DNA of 64,000 nucleotides from Candidatus Peregrinibacteria bacterium GW2011_GWF2_43_17 (GCA_000999315.1 LCFW01000006.1:1-64000); one strand, 5' to 3'; numbered from the stretch's first letter, positions 16,853 through 25,407 are shown. The notes: generated from the letters alone by a model not told the origin. A program made the numbers and translations.

Positions 16853-18406
16853 CTATTTTATTCTGGCACACGGCTTGATTTTGTCATCCAAATGCAACAA
16901 CCCGATTATATCCCTGGAAGTTATTTTTAACAGTTCGGCTTTTCTTTCGGGATTTCCCTCCGGATAAACTATCGGATAAAAATCCGGCAACAAAGGCATG
17001 ATAGCCTCCTCAATGGTCATATGTCGCGACATTTCAACAAATTGCGGCCAGGTTTTGGAATTCCCGTAAAGAATCATGTCCAATCCGGTAGCCGGCGTCA
17101 GCGACCCGTCCGGCAATCCCAAAAACGCCAAAGTTATATCTCCGCAAAGTTCTTTTGTCTGCGATCTGGCGGAAACCTCAATACTCTTATAATTTCCTCT
17201 GTCGGTCTGCATTTTTATATAAGCGTTTTTCATGAAAGTCAGATAATTCACCTGGCTGAACCCGCCTAATAATTTCAATCCGTAATAAAAAGCCAACAAG
17301 GTGTAAGACATCATCGTACTCGGTATCAACTCTTTGCTTTCAAGTTTTTTGCCGAGCTCTTTCGGGGTCAATTTTACCTTAAAAGCACCATCATTCGAGA
17401 CAAGTTCATCTCCCTGTTTCCACATTTGCATCCTGTACTTTGACTCCTTCGGCAAGCCCCAAAAAAGGTATGTGCCCTTCTTGGATTCCAGCGTGAACCC
17501 TCCGTCAATTCCATCAAAATAAGCTTTGACGAGAGGATCGTAAGCCGGGTCGAAAAGCATGTGATATATGGTCGAGTCGCCTTCCATGTGATAGTCGAGA
17601 AGAAGCTGATTTACGAAACTTTCGAGCTCCAAATAAATCAAATTTGGAGCGCCGTAGCCGTCGGAATCAAAGAATTTTTTCCACAATTCATAATTCGTTT
17701 TGGTGACCTGCTCGGAAAAATATTCCGAATCCAAAGCCTCCGGCTTCAAATAAATTTCATCCAAAATGTGCGTGACTTTGGCGGCCTGATTCTCGGCGAG
17801 ATGCTTATCTTTAACCTTGCCGGCGAGAGTGTTTTTCACCCTATCTATATCATCTTTTTTATAGGCGGGATATCTGTAAACCGGACACTGCCTCGTGCTT
17901 GCCGGGAAAAACGGTAATTTGTGGAGCTCCAATTTTCCATCATTGAAAGTATTGAATAAAAGTCCGCGCGGATAAGAAGAGTTGTCGAGAGAAACATTGC
18001 CGCAAGCCAAAACAATCACGTTGTTCAAAACGGGATCCTCCTTCTCGAAATAAGATGGCGCGGCGGCTATCAGGTTTGAACTTAAAAAGAAAGGGTGGCA
18101 AATGGGACCATGATGATCGGCGGTGGAAACATAATAATATTTTCGAAGTTGTTCGGTTGCCCCGGTGGCAATTCGCGCTCCGAGAAGCTTGGTAACCTCT
18201 TTTTTAAATGTAAATAAAAATTCATCCTGTCTCTGGTGAATGGTCGGGACAAGATTGATGTCGATATACTCTTTTGCGTAATCGTAAAGCTTTTTAGACC
18301 CTTTTTTCTGAAGGATCTCTTTTAAAACAGGTTTTTTGCTTAGGATCGAATCTTTTAACTGATTGAAGAGTTGGTCTAATGGAGGCTCGGTCGCATCGGA
18401 AGACAT
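16853..18406 (-). CDS. Large conserved-looking protein of unknown function
   Basis: 517 residues, no signal peptide or clear membrane span. I do not recognise it. A His-rich string STADHHGPICHPFFLSSNL at about 94-112 and a run of well-spaced Gly/Pro/aromatic positions suggest an enzyme rather than a structural protein. Others are CGDITLAFLGLPDGS and YPIVYPEGNPERKAEL near the end. It lies 1 bp upstream of rimO in the same orientation, so a role with RimO is possible but unsupported. Confidence 0.7.
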   Translation of the reverse strand: MSSDATEPPLDQLFNQLKDSILSKKPVLKEILQKKGSKKLYDYAKEYIDINLVPTIHQRQDEFLFTFKKEVTKLLGARIATGATEQLRKYYYVSTADHHGPICHPFFLSSNLIAAAPSYFEKEDPVLNNVIVLACGNVSLDNSSYPRGLLFNTFNDGKLELHKLPFFPASTRQCPVYRYPAYKKDDIDRVKNTLAGKVKDKHLAENQAAKVTHILDEIYLKPEALDSEYFSEQVTKTNYELWKKFFDSDGYGAPNLIYLELESFVNQLLLDYHMEGDSTIYHMLFDPAYDPLVKAYFDGIDGGFTLESKKGTYLFWGLPKESKYRMQMWKQGDELVSNDGAFKVKLTPKELGKKLESKELIPSTMMSYTLLAFYYGLKLLGGFSQVNYLTFMKNAYIKMQTDRGNYKSIEVSARSQTKELCGDITLAFLGLPDGSLTPATGLDMILYGNSKTWPQFVEMSRHMTIEEAIMPLLPDFYPIVYPEGNPERKAELLKITSRDIIGLLHLDDKIKPCARIK

Positions 18407-18472
18407 AAAATAAATTTATTGTAATGCGAAGGCTATCATCCGCCCCGATAATAATCCAGCCAAAAATCTCAC

Positions 18473-19564
18473 TTATACCATATTCCTAAACGCTAAATCA
18501 TGGCTGTTTTTTCTTAATTTCGCCAATTCCCCGGCGGAAAACCCCATACTCCCAATGAGTTTATAGTCGTCTTTTAATGTGGACCCGTCGTTGCACCCGT
18601 CCGAGCCAACCATCAAAGTGACACCGGCATCATGAAGTCTTCTGATCGGATGTTGTGCCAAGCTCGAGACTGTACCTGTAACAAGGTTGCTCCTCACGCA
18701 CATTTCGAGCGGGATCCGTCTACTAACCAATTCCTCGACCAATTTCGGATCTTCAATCGCCCTGATGCCATGTCCTATTCTGTCGGGGCTGACGCTTGCC
18801 AAGGCGTCCCATCCGCGTTCGGGCGGCATAACCTCCATACAATGGACTGTCAAAAATCTGATATCTCCTCTTATGCTCTCGATTTCTCTTGCGATAGTTG
18901 ACGGCGGGAGGTCTCGCTCATTAGTTATGTCCAGACCGATAATATGAGTACGATAATCGCGGCAAAATTTAATCAAATCGGGGACATGAGATCGATATTT
19001 ACTCTGAGAAGATATGCTTACAACCAAGTCGGTTTGTATAACATCGTTTGCTCTTTGAGCAGCTTCTATTATTTGATCGAAAACCAAAATCGTATATTTC
19101 CAGCGTTCTTGGGGGTCTTGTATGCCAAGATTATCGAGCAGCGCTTGAACGGTTGAAATCAAACTGATTCGCAATTCGATCAGACTCACGCCGTTCCGAC
19201 CGGCATCTCTCAACACGTCTTCTATAAGTACGCCTATCGCTTCCGGGGATACGTAAGCTTGCCTTGTGCGTTTCATATGATCATACCATGTATTCCAATC
19301 TGCTCCCGGAGGTGCCTGTATGTCGGCCCTTACTTCTTCGACGCTCCGACCTTTGTACGCGGGGACACCAAACATATTGGCAACTCGCAATATGCTTTCG
19401 GGAGAGTGAGAAGTATCCGAATGTACATGTGGATCAACGAGAGGGACTTCCGTTAAATTCGCAAACGGGTGATGCAAACAACCGGGGAGCAGAGAGGTGG
19501 CGGCAACCGCGGTTAGACCGCCTACCACTTGTCGTCGAGTGGGGAGGGACGGAGTATTTTTCAT
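18473..19564 (-). CDS. Adenosine-deaminase-like hydrolase with Tat/lipoprotein signal
   Basis: 363 residues. The N-terminus has TRRQVVGG, a hydrophobic stretch and LLPGC, which read as a twin-arginine signal with a lipobox (Cys29). The body carries the metal-dependent deaminase motifs: DPHVHSD (two His ligands), TVHCME (HxxE in place of HAGE), RIGHG, LEMCVRSN (cf. LExCPxSN) and VGSDG. It probably hydrolyses a nucleoside or related amine outside the cytoplasmic membrane, perhaps for purine salvage from a host. The substrate is inferred; the second Asp of the canonical TDD motif is Gly here. Confidence 0.8.
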   Translation of the reverse strand: MKNTPSLPTRRQVVGGLTAVAATSLLPGCLHHPFANLTEVPLVDPHVHSDTSHSPESILRVANMFGVPAYKGRSVEEVRADIQAPPGADWNTWYDHMKRTRQAYVSPEAIGVLIEDVLRDAGRNGVSLIELRISLISTVQALLDNLGIQDPQERWKYTILVFDQIIEAAQRANDVIQTDLVVSISSQSKYRSHVPDLIKFCRDYRTHIIGLDITNERDLPPSTIAREIESIRGDIRFLTVHCMEVMPPERGWDALASVSPDRIGHGIRAIEDPKLVEELVSRRIPLEMCVRSNLVTGTVSSLAQHPIRRLHDAGVTLMVGSDGCNDGSTLKDDYKLIGSMGFSAGELAKLRKNSHDLAFRNMV

Positions 19565-19618
19565 AAAATATTTTAAAGGAGATAATAATATTCGGGTGAC
19601 GCTTCGTAGTCAAATCCA

Positions 19619-19647
19619 TTGACCCGAAAAGCCTCCCCATATATCAT
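19619..19647 (+). promoter_or_regulatory. Promoter of efp
   Basis: TTGACC (19619-19624), a 17-bp spacer and TATCAT (19642-19647), 34 bp before the efp ATG. The -35 is part of a TTCGGGT ... ACCCGAA inverted repeat (19591-19628). Confidence 0.65.
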
Positions 19648-19681
19648 TTCCGCGCTCGCACAACCCCTAAACTAAAATTTT

Positions 19682-20245
19682 ATGGCTCAGTCAATCACGG
19701 ACTTGAAAGTCGGCAGGCTTGTGAAAATAGACAACGAACCTTTCATCATCGTCTCAAACTCTTTCATGAGAACGGCACAAAGAAAGCCCGTTATGAGAAC
19801 AAAGCTCAAAGGGGTAATAAGCGGAAAAGCTTTGGAGAAAACTTTTATCGCCGGCGAAGATTTTGAAATAGTCGAAATCGAAAGAATGCGCGCTCAATAT
19901 ATGTACAAAGATGCCGACAGCGCATACTTCATGAACATGGAAAGTTACGATCAATTCGGCATAAGCCTCGAACTTATCGGAGACGCGATCAAATACATGA
20001 AAGACGGCGACGAGATTATGGTCACTCAATACGAAGGCAAATGCATCGGCGTCGAATTACCGCCGAAAGTTGTATTAAAAGTTACGGAAACAACCCCGGG
20101 CGTAAAAGGCGACACCGCTCAAGGCGGCACAAAGCCTGCTACACTCGAAACCGGCTTGGTAATTCAAGTGCCATTGTTTATCACGGAAGGCGTATTGGTC
20201 AGGCTCAATACGGAAACGGGAGAGTATGCGGAGAGGGTGCAATAG
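19682..20245 (+). CDS. efp: Elongation factor P
   Basis: 187 residues, three beta-barrel domains. EF-P enters the ribosomal E site and relieves stalling at consecutive prolines. Conserved parts are TPGVKGDTAQGGTKPATLETG (domain II/III) and VPLFITEGVLVRLNTETGEY. The domain I tip loop is unusual: FMRTAQRKPVMRTKL (28-42) aligns without gaps to E. coli FVKPGKGQAFARVKM. The PGKG with modifiable Lys34 is thus replaced by TAQR, with Gln33 at the Lys position. It is flanked within 9 kb by all three proline tRNAs. Confidence 0.96.
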   Translation: MAQSITDLKVGRLVKIDNEPFIIVSNSFMRTAQRKPVMRTKLKGVISGKALEKTFIAGEDFEIVEIERMRAQYMYKDADSAYFMNMESYDQFGISLELIGDAIKYMKDGDEIMVTQYEGKCIGVELPPKVVLKVTETTPGVKGDTAQGGTKPATLETGLVIQVPLFITEGVLVRLNTETGEYAERVQ

Positions 20246-20248
20246 TAC

Positions 20249-20521
20249 ATGTTTTGCGAAATTATCCTAAACCAAATTCATATGACTAATGAAAGATTGG
20301 AAACTGCGGAAGAAGCCGCTCAAGCGCTAAATCAAAAGATATTTAGTGGCCGCGGAGGCGACGCTACGGTAAAAACTTTAGAAGAGGCGGTTACAACCCT
20401 GGGTTTCGCGACAATAGTAGCCGAAGCAAATGGCTGGACTCCTGAAGGGATGGACGGAATGATACAACGTCAAAGAGATAAAATTAGAGATGTCTTCATT
20501 GCAGAACAAGAGGGTGAATAA
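20249..20521 (+). CDS. Small helical protein of unknown function
   Basis: 90 residues if started at the ATG 3 bp after efp; a second ATG at 20282 gives 79 residues beginning MTNERLETAEEAAQAL. It is acidic, helix-forming and without a recognised domain. Position right behind efp suggests co-transcription. GAGGGTG lies about 9 bases before the first ATG, slightly favouring it. Confidence 0.6.
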   Translation: MFCEIILNQIHMTNERLETAEEAAQALNQKIFSGRGGDATVKTLEEAVTTLGFATIVAEANGWTPEGMDGMIQRQRDKIRDVFIAEQEGE

Positions 20522-20567
20522 TTTTGTCACCACGACAACTTAACAGCGCTTTGCTTCCTCTTCATTG

Positions 20568-20692
20568 TATTCCGCTTAGTGGGACGGCTTAATGTATCGA
20601 CCAAGAAGCACTTCGTTTTCTTGATATCGTGTTCCGCTTCGCGGGACGGCTTGAATGTATTGCGTATGGAGCGCTTACGCTTCCTTGCGCTC
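20568..20692 (+). repeat. Bipartite palindromic repeats, tandem copies A1 and A2
   Basis: A1: hairpin TTCCGC-tta-GTGGGA (20570-20584), AATGTAT (20591-20597), hairpin CAAGAAGC/GTTTTCTTG (20602-20623). A2: GTTCCGC-ttc-GCGGGAC (20631-20647), AATGTATT (20654-20661), then a two-step hairpin with outer GCGTA/TGCGC and inner GGAGCG/CGCTTCC to 20691. A2 ends directly at the 3' end of tRNA-Pro(GGG). Bases 20522-20567 hold a degenerate piece (agcgctttgcttcc). Confidence 0.75.
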
Positions 20693-20769
20693 TGGTCGGG
20701 GCGACAGGACTTGAACCTGCGACCTCAAGACCCCCAGCCTTGCGCGCTAGCCAACTGCGCTACGCCCCG
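20693..20769 (-). tRNA. tRNA-Pro(GGG)
   Basis: Acceptor CGGGGCG/CGCCCCG, anticodon stem CAAGG/TCTTG with loop CTGGGGG (anticodon GGG), T-arm GGTTCAAGTCC, discriminator A and encoded CCA (20695-20693). Confidence 0.95.
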
Positions 20770-20816
20770 ACAGCGAACGGGATTTTACATCAAAAATAAA
20801 CCAAAAGCGATTTCAA

Positions 20817-20844
20817 TTGATTTTAAAAAGATGTTATATAAAAT
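20817..20844 (+). promoter_or_regulatory. Promoter of the gene at 20853
   Basis: TTGATT (20817-20822) and TAAAAT (20839-20844) with a 16-bp spacer. The predicted transcript would start about at the ATG (20853), so that start would be leaderless. Confidence 0.5.
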
Positions 20845-20852
20845 ACTCTTCT

Positions 20853-21932
20853 ATGGGTAATTTGGAACAAATATCGCACCGTCAAGCACCACGCAATCAG
20901 CCACGCTTGCCCAACAGCCTGCCACGAAGTATCGCCGTTATAATCCATTTTATAAGGATGATGTTTTTATTTCGTATAGGTATGAAAAAAGACATTGTAG
21001 GAGGGATTATTCCGGTTAAACAATATACGGGACATCGTTCTCATCATGGGATGATAAGAAAAAGCGGTAGGGCGAGTAGAAACAATGTAGATGGTAAAAC
21101 CGATAGCGAACCGCAGATAATAAGGACAAGAGGGGGAAGATATAGAGCCGGAATGCCCGGATGGAGCGGAGTAAGGGATACGAGGGTTGAACGTTCGAGC
21201 AACGATGGAACGAATCCCGCAGTGGAACTTGACCCGAACATATTGCCGACGGAGTTAAGAAAAACGTACAAAGATTTGAGAAAAGCGGGATTCACATGTC
21301 TGATAACGGAAGATGGACGTATAGTTTTCGAGAGCTTGGAAATGGTAAATTGGCAAGAAGTGAATTTACCGAGAAAAAGGGTAAAAGAATGTATTCTCGG
21401 TCTTAAAGACGCGATTGCAATTGCGGAGCGAACTGAACAGGGATCGCATGCAAAACATAGGACGAAAAAGCGCAATACGAAAAGAGATGCAAAATCAGGC
21501 ATGCAGCTTGGAGATTTCGAAGAAGATGAAATTGATGAAATCGCCTTGGAAGAACAAGCTATTGTTCTGGAGTATAGGGAGTTCCAGGGGATGACATACG
21601 CAATGGAAAGGGATAGAGAGTCGAATATGCTCGCATGGGGGGCGGGAGTTGACAGTACTAAAAAAGCGGAAATTGAACAACGAAGAGCATCGTGCCGTGA
21701 TTGGATCGAAGATCAAAAAGCTGACAAAATACGAGCCGAGGTGGTAGCCCGCATCAATAGGCGGATTTCGGAAATCATCTTTAATGTGGCTCCAAACGAG
21801 AGCATGCTTCCGCGACACAGTGACGATGAGGGAGAAAAAACAACGGCACGAAGCGGACCACTAAAAGGCAGACGTGGTAGGTCGACTGTAAAGGCGCGAT
21901 TGGCCGAGGTCGTCGAGTTGTACAATAGCTGA
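20853..21932 (+). CDS. Basic protein of unknown function
   Basis: About 359 residues from the ATG at 20853; a start at 20994 (MKKDIVGGIIPVKQYTG) is possible since the first 45 residues look non-conserved. It is rich in Arg and Lys, with a charged region at about 205-235 and predicted long helices after it. No domain recognised. It lies between tRNA-Pro(GGG) and tRNA-Pro(UGG), both on the opposite strand. A nucleic-acid-binding role is only a guess from charge. Confidence 0.6.
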   Translation: MGNLEQISHRQAPRNQPRLPNSLPRSIAVIIHFIRMMFLFRIGMKKDIVGGIIPVKQYTGHRSHHGMIRKSGRASRNNVDGKTDSEPQIIRTRGGRYRAGMPGWSGVRDTRVERSSNDGTNPAVELDPNILPTELRKTYKDLRKAGFTCLITEDGRIVFESLEMVNWQEVNLPRKRVKECILGLKDAIAIAERTEQGSHAKHRTKKRNTKRDAKSGMQLGDFEEDEIDEIALEEQAIVLEYREFQGMTYAMERDRESNMLAWGAGVDSTKKAEIEQRRASCRDWIEDQKADKIRAEVVARINRRISEIIFNVAPNESMLPRHSDDEGEKTTARSGPLKGRRGRSTVKARLAEVVELYNS

Positions 21933-21953
21933 GACCAAGGCTTCCTTGCGCTG

Positions 21954-22030
21954 TGGTCGGGGTAGCAGGACTCGAACCTGCGGCCTCTCGGTCCCAAACC
22001 GAGCGCACTAGCCAACTGTGCTATACCCCG
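21954..22030 (-). tRNA. tRNA-Pro(UGG)
   Basis: Acceptor CGGGGTA/TACCCCG, anticodon stem CTCGG/CCGAG with loop TTTGGGA (anticodon TGG), T-arm GGTTCGAGTCC, discriminator A, encoded CCA. A truncated palindromic-repeat tail (ggcttccttgcgctgtgg) abuts the 3' end. Confidence 0.96.
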
Positions 22031-22046
22031 ATGAAAGAGCGCGCAA

Positions 22047-22075
22047 AGTATAGAAAATCAGGGTGGGGAAGTCAA
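22047..22075 (-). promoter_or_regulatory. Promoter of tRNA-Pro(UGG)
   Basis: TTGACT (22075-22070), exactly 17 bp, TATACT (22052-22047), 16 bp upstream of the tRNA. The rest of the gap to 22210 holds no gene I can support. Confidence 0.75.
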
Positions 22076-22210
22076 TTTAATACTTGGCGGGTTGTCCGAA
22101 AATGAACTTTTGAAGAAAGCTCATTGTTTTAAAAACGAACGATAATACCAATAAAACGTTTAACAAACATTGTGCGCCATTCTGCCCCGGGGCATCGCAC
22201 AGAGATGATC

Positions 22211-24484
22211 CTAAGAAGGCTTCGCCTCCGCCTTTTGAGCTTCAAGTCTTGCGACCATTTCCGCGCGAGCGGTCTCACGGGTATCGGCAGAGGACGCAGT
22301 TGACGGGGGCGCTGGCGTTATTGGCGCATCTTCAGCACTTGATTCCGCAGTGACTCGCTCCCCTCCGAACGCCTCCTCGGTTCCCCTCGCCATCACCCTT
22401 ATCGCAACCCACTTCCCTTCATATTCCTTAATGCTGTATTCATCGGGGTTCCCATAATCATCCGCGATCTCTTTTTTCAAATCGTTCTCGGTTTTCGCCT
22501 TGTAGTCCGGCACATCTGAAGGACTTTTGCCTTTTGCGACTTTTTCCACTCGTTTTTCAAGTCTGTCTTTTTCTTTAAAATCCACAAAGCGCCTTCTGTA
22601 ATCCACGTCCTCTTTTTTATCGCGTTGCTCATCAATCGCTTTCCCCGCACTCTTATCGTCTATGAGCTTATTCATCGCGTTTGTAACAGCGCTTTCCCAA
22701 GACAACCCGGCATCGGTCGGTCCGATTTTACTGAAATCGAATTTCACAGTGTCGGATCCTTCATATCCGGGGACTTTCATCTCAAAAGAACCCGAAATCT
22801 GCTTGCCCACACCGCTTCCACTGAAGTTCAAATTCGCGCCAACCAGTTCGACATACACCCCGTTATTCACAAGCAGTTCGCTATCTTGAAAATGCGCTTC
22901 CAAGGCATCATGCGCACCCTTGAAATGATTGCCGAAAAACGGAACCCCATAAGTCCCGCCTTCGCCATATTTCAATCCCTCTTTTTTCATTTTTTCAAAA
23001 TCTTTAAATTGCGGTAAAACGGTATCTTTATTCAAAAACGGTTCGTACCTCTCAAGTCCTTTCATTACTCCTGCTATCTCTTGCATTTTGATTTCGAATT
23101 CACTTGTACCGGGCTGATCTTGCAAAACACGTGCCTCTTTCACAAGTAATTCGGCTCCTCTAATTACGCTACCCAATGTCGAAGGTATCTGCGTTATCTC
23201 TTTCCTTAAAAACTGTGGCAAATCCGCCAAGCGCGGATCGTCCGCTCCGATTTTTTCCATCGTTGGCAGTTTATCACTATAATTCTTAAGAATTTTCGCA
23301 TACTGTTCCAAAGTCATGGGCTCCTCGCCGCTTTCCAGAGTAGCCGTCACAGCCGCATCTTGCGTCTCCGCAGATTCACCACCTCCGCCTTTTCTTCCTT
23401 TCCCGTATCCCGGCGGATATAAAACATCATCAACGGTTTTCACTTGGTCAAACGGCTTGCCGAGATCTATCTCGATTGTGGGCTCGAACTGTATGCTCAA
23501 AACTTCGACTTTTACTTTTCCATCCGCATCAACCGAAACCGAAAGCTCTCTCGTCCTTTTCGCCCCTCCAAAGGGAGGCGGTTTACCGGATGGCAAAGTC
23601 GAAACATCGGTGATGGGTTTCGCCGCTTCGCCGGCTTTGGGCAGATCGGCGGCCGAGATATTTTTATAAAATTTTGAAAATGCCGATTGATCCGCGAACT
23701 CTTGCGTAAATCGTGCGCTAGAATAATCCATAACGAGCTTGGCATTCGCGGTATCGCGAGGGTCACCCGGCTTAACATGCATACGAATCGTATACCCATC
23801 TGGAGAAGTTATTGAAAAATCTTTTCCTCTCTCATCGAGAACTTTCTTGGCATCAAAATCTACGCCGGTTTCTTTATTAGCCAGCAAAGCAGTGGCTCTT
23901 TCGTTTTGATATGGTGGGATATCGGAAGTTTTTTCTGCGGCGACCTTAGCTTCCTCGGCTTTTTTTTCTTCGAATTGCGTTAAAGCTTGTCCTACTGAAT
24001 CCTTGGTTGCACCGTCGCCAAGAGTTTCAGCGGTTTTCTTTTTGATATCCTCTTCCAGAGTAGCGGTCGTTTCGTCTTCCAATACAGTTAAAACTTGCGT
24101 ATATAACTCGGCCTCAAGAGTAGTTAAAGCCTCTTGCGTTTTTTCGCTTATCATCGCTTCTTTCGTCGCGAATTCGGTCATCAATGCTGCCAACTGCGTA
24201 TCCAAATCGCCAAACAACTTCGTAAAATCATCGTCTTTCGTCGTATTCGTATCTATCCCGTATTTTTCATCCACATAAATTGCCTTCAAATCCGCAACCA
24301 CACTCTTGGCACTATCAATTCCGGCATTGAATCTCTCTTTCCCTTCCTCAAACTGTTGCCCGGGAGTCGGTTCCGGCGTTGCGGGCACAGCCTTAACGGC
24401 AACCTCGGCAGGCGCAACCTCGGCCACCGCCGCCGGTTTCCCCGTCATAAACACCATCCTATTTTCAGAAAACGCTCGAAACAT
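22211..24484 (-). CDS. Very large protein of unknown function
   Basis: 757 residues, no signal peptide. An Ala/Pro/Val-rich start (about 14-45) leads to Glu/Lys-rich helical regions, a Gly/Ser linker around 360-375, and a more globular region (about 430-610, with GVPFFGNHFKGAHDALEAHF). The C-terminus is a low-complexity Ala/Ser/Pro/Glu tail. I recognise no family. The 104-residue helical protein encoded 1 bp upstream is almost certainly co-translated and may be a partner. An ATG at residue 10 or 13 is an alternative start. Confidence 0.7.
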   Translation of the reverse strand: MFRAFSENRMVFMTGKPAAVAEVAPAEVAVKAVPATPEPTPGQQFEEGKERFNAGIDSAKSVVADLKAIYVDEKYGIDTNTTKDDDFTKLFGDLDTQLAALMTEFATKEAMISEKTQEALTTLEAELYTQVLTVLEDETTATLEEDIKKKTAETLGDGATKDSVGQALTQFEEKKAEEAKVAAEKTSDIPPYQNERATALLANKETGVDFDAKKVLDERGKDFSITSPDGYTIRMHVKPGDPRDTANAKLVMDYSSARFTQEFADQSAFSKFYKNISAADLPKAGEAAKPITDVSTLPSGKPPPFGGAKRTRELSVSVDADGKVKVEVLSIQFEPTIEIDLGKPFDQVKTVDDVLYPPGYGKGRKGGGGESAETQDAAVTATLESGEEPMTLEQYAKILKNYSDKLPTMEKIGADDPRLADLPQFLRKEITQIPSTLGSVIRGAELLVKEARVLQDQPGTSEFEIKMQEIAGVMKGLERYEPFLNKDTVLPQFKDFEKMKKEGLKYGEGGTYGVPFFGNHFKGAHDALEAHFQDSELLVNNGVYVELVGANLNFSGSGVGKQISGSFEMKVPGYEGSDTVKFDFSKIGPTDAGLSWESAVTNAMNKLIDDKSAGKAIDEQRDKKEDVDYRRRFVDFKEKDRLEKRVEKVAKGKSPSDVPDYKAKTENDLKKEIADDYGNPDEYSIKEYEGKWVAIRVMARGTEEAFGGERVTAESSAEDAPITPAPPSTASSADTRETARAEMVARLEAQKAEAKPS

Positions 24485-24485
24485 C

Positions 24486-24800
24486 TTAAATTTGTTTTAA
24501 TAAATCCTCCGCAGACTTTTCTTCGGAAGAGCGATCGATGGATTCCGCTTTCTTCACACCTTCGCGGAGCGGTCCGCGTTTGAAATCATTTACGGCTTTC
24601 AGGCTTGCCTGCGCATGTTCAAGCATTTTCGTGTCTCGTTCATCGACGATAGCCTTCTTTTCGGCCTCCCCTTCGGTCAAAATCGTGATCACCTTTGCGC
24701 GTTTTTCATCGCTTAACTTCTCGCCCGCGGCGATAATTTTTTTCTTCGTTTCATCGCCAATGCACGTAAATGCTTGTATTTGAGCCGCGAAATTCGCCAT
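24486..24800 (-). CDS. Small helical protein, partner of the 757-residue protein
   Basis: 104 residues, highly charged and predicted all-helical (IIAAGEKLSDEKRAKVITIL, then EKKAIVDERDTKMLEHAQAS). No family recognised. It is first gene of a two-gene operon with the large protein (1-bp gap) and is driven by the divergent promoter at 24815-24836. Confidence 0.7.
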   Translation of the reverse strand: MANFAAQIQAFTCIGDETKKKIIAAGEKLSDEKRAKVITILTEGEAEKKAIVDERDTKMLEHAQASLKAVNDFKRGPLREGVKKAESIDRSSEEKSAEDLLKQI

Positions 24801-24814
24801 TTGGGTATTCTTAT

Positions 24815-24836
24815 ATCTTAAAATTATATCATAAAA
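24815..24836 (-). promoter_or_regulatory. Divergent promoter core, identical to 39071-39092
   Basis: On the minus strand this contains the extended -10 TGaTATAAT, for the 24800 gene. The same 22 bases occur at 39071-39092, also between divergent genes. Confidence 0.65.
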
Positions 24837-24845
24837 CTTGCCAAA

Positions 24846-25397
24846 TTGGAAGCCTCCGACTACCCTCTAACCGTGAAGACGACTTTGCAAAAAGTTATGG
24901 GTGCCAGAATTATCGGCGAACGGGAAGAGAGTCCGCTCGGGATTTTCAAAGAAATCCTCATTAACCCCGACAACGGTTCGATTTTGGCAATCGCGCTTTT
25001 GATTTCAAAAAAAGTAATTTCAACAAAAGACATCAGAAAATGGGATCTTGAAGGTATAAAAGTCACGGACGAAAGCGTTATCATCTCCCCCGAGGAAATC
25101 GTAAAACTTGCCGAAGTCGGCATAAGACGAGCCAAACTTTTCGGCAAAACCGTCGAAACTTGTTCCGGCAAACCGCTCGGAATAATAACGGACGTGCTTT
25201 TCGACACCGATATTGACCAAATATTGAAAATTTACGTCTCCAAAAAATTCTTATTTTTCACTCTCGAAAAAAGAGTATTGGATTTCAAAAAAATCTTCAA
25301 AATAACGGAAGAAAAAGTCGTAGTGGAAGACGACCTCTGCGCGGAAAAAGAACCTGCAACGGAAATTTTATCGGTGAAAGAGAGAGCGGCGGCATAA
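24846..25397 (+). CDS. PRC-barrel domain protein (two repeats)
   Basis: 183 residues from a TTG start; no ATG occurs before residue 18, and a GTG lies at residue 10. Two PRC-barrel-like units are visible, GARIIGEREESPLGIFKEIL (about 19-38) and GKTVETCSGKPLGIITDVL (about 100-118), each followed by a second strand pair. PRC barrels are RNA- or protein-binding modules (RimM, photosynthetic reaction centre H, archaeal sporulation-like proteins). No specific role can be given. A strong terminator follows. Confidence 0.75.
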   Translation: MEASDYPLTVKTTLQKVMGARIIGEREESPLGIFKEILINPDNGSILAIALLISKKVISTKDIRKWDLEGIKVTDESVIISPEEIVKLAEVGIRRAKLFGKTVETCSGKPLGIITDVLFDTDIDQILKIYVSKKFLFFTLEKRVLDFKKIFKITEEKVVVEDDLCAEKEPATEILSVKERAAA

Positions 25398-25407
25398 CGA
25401 ATTAAAA

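Noticed and set aside
22625-23017. Plus-strand reading frame opposite the 757-residue protein
   Set aside because: Composition looks like an antisense shadow; the minus-strand frame is continuous over 757 codons and coupled to its upstream gene.
24801-24845. Terminator between 24486 and 24846
   Set aside because: The AT-rich stretch has promoter elements and no stem; the two genes are divergent.
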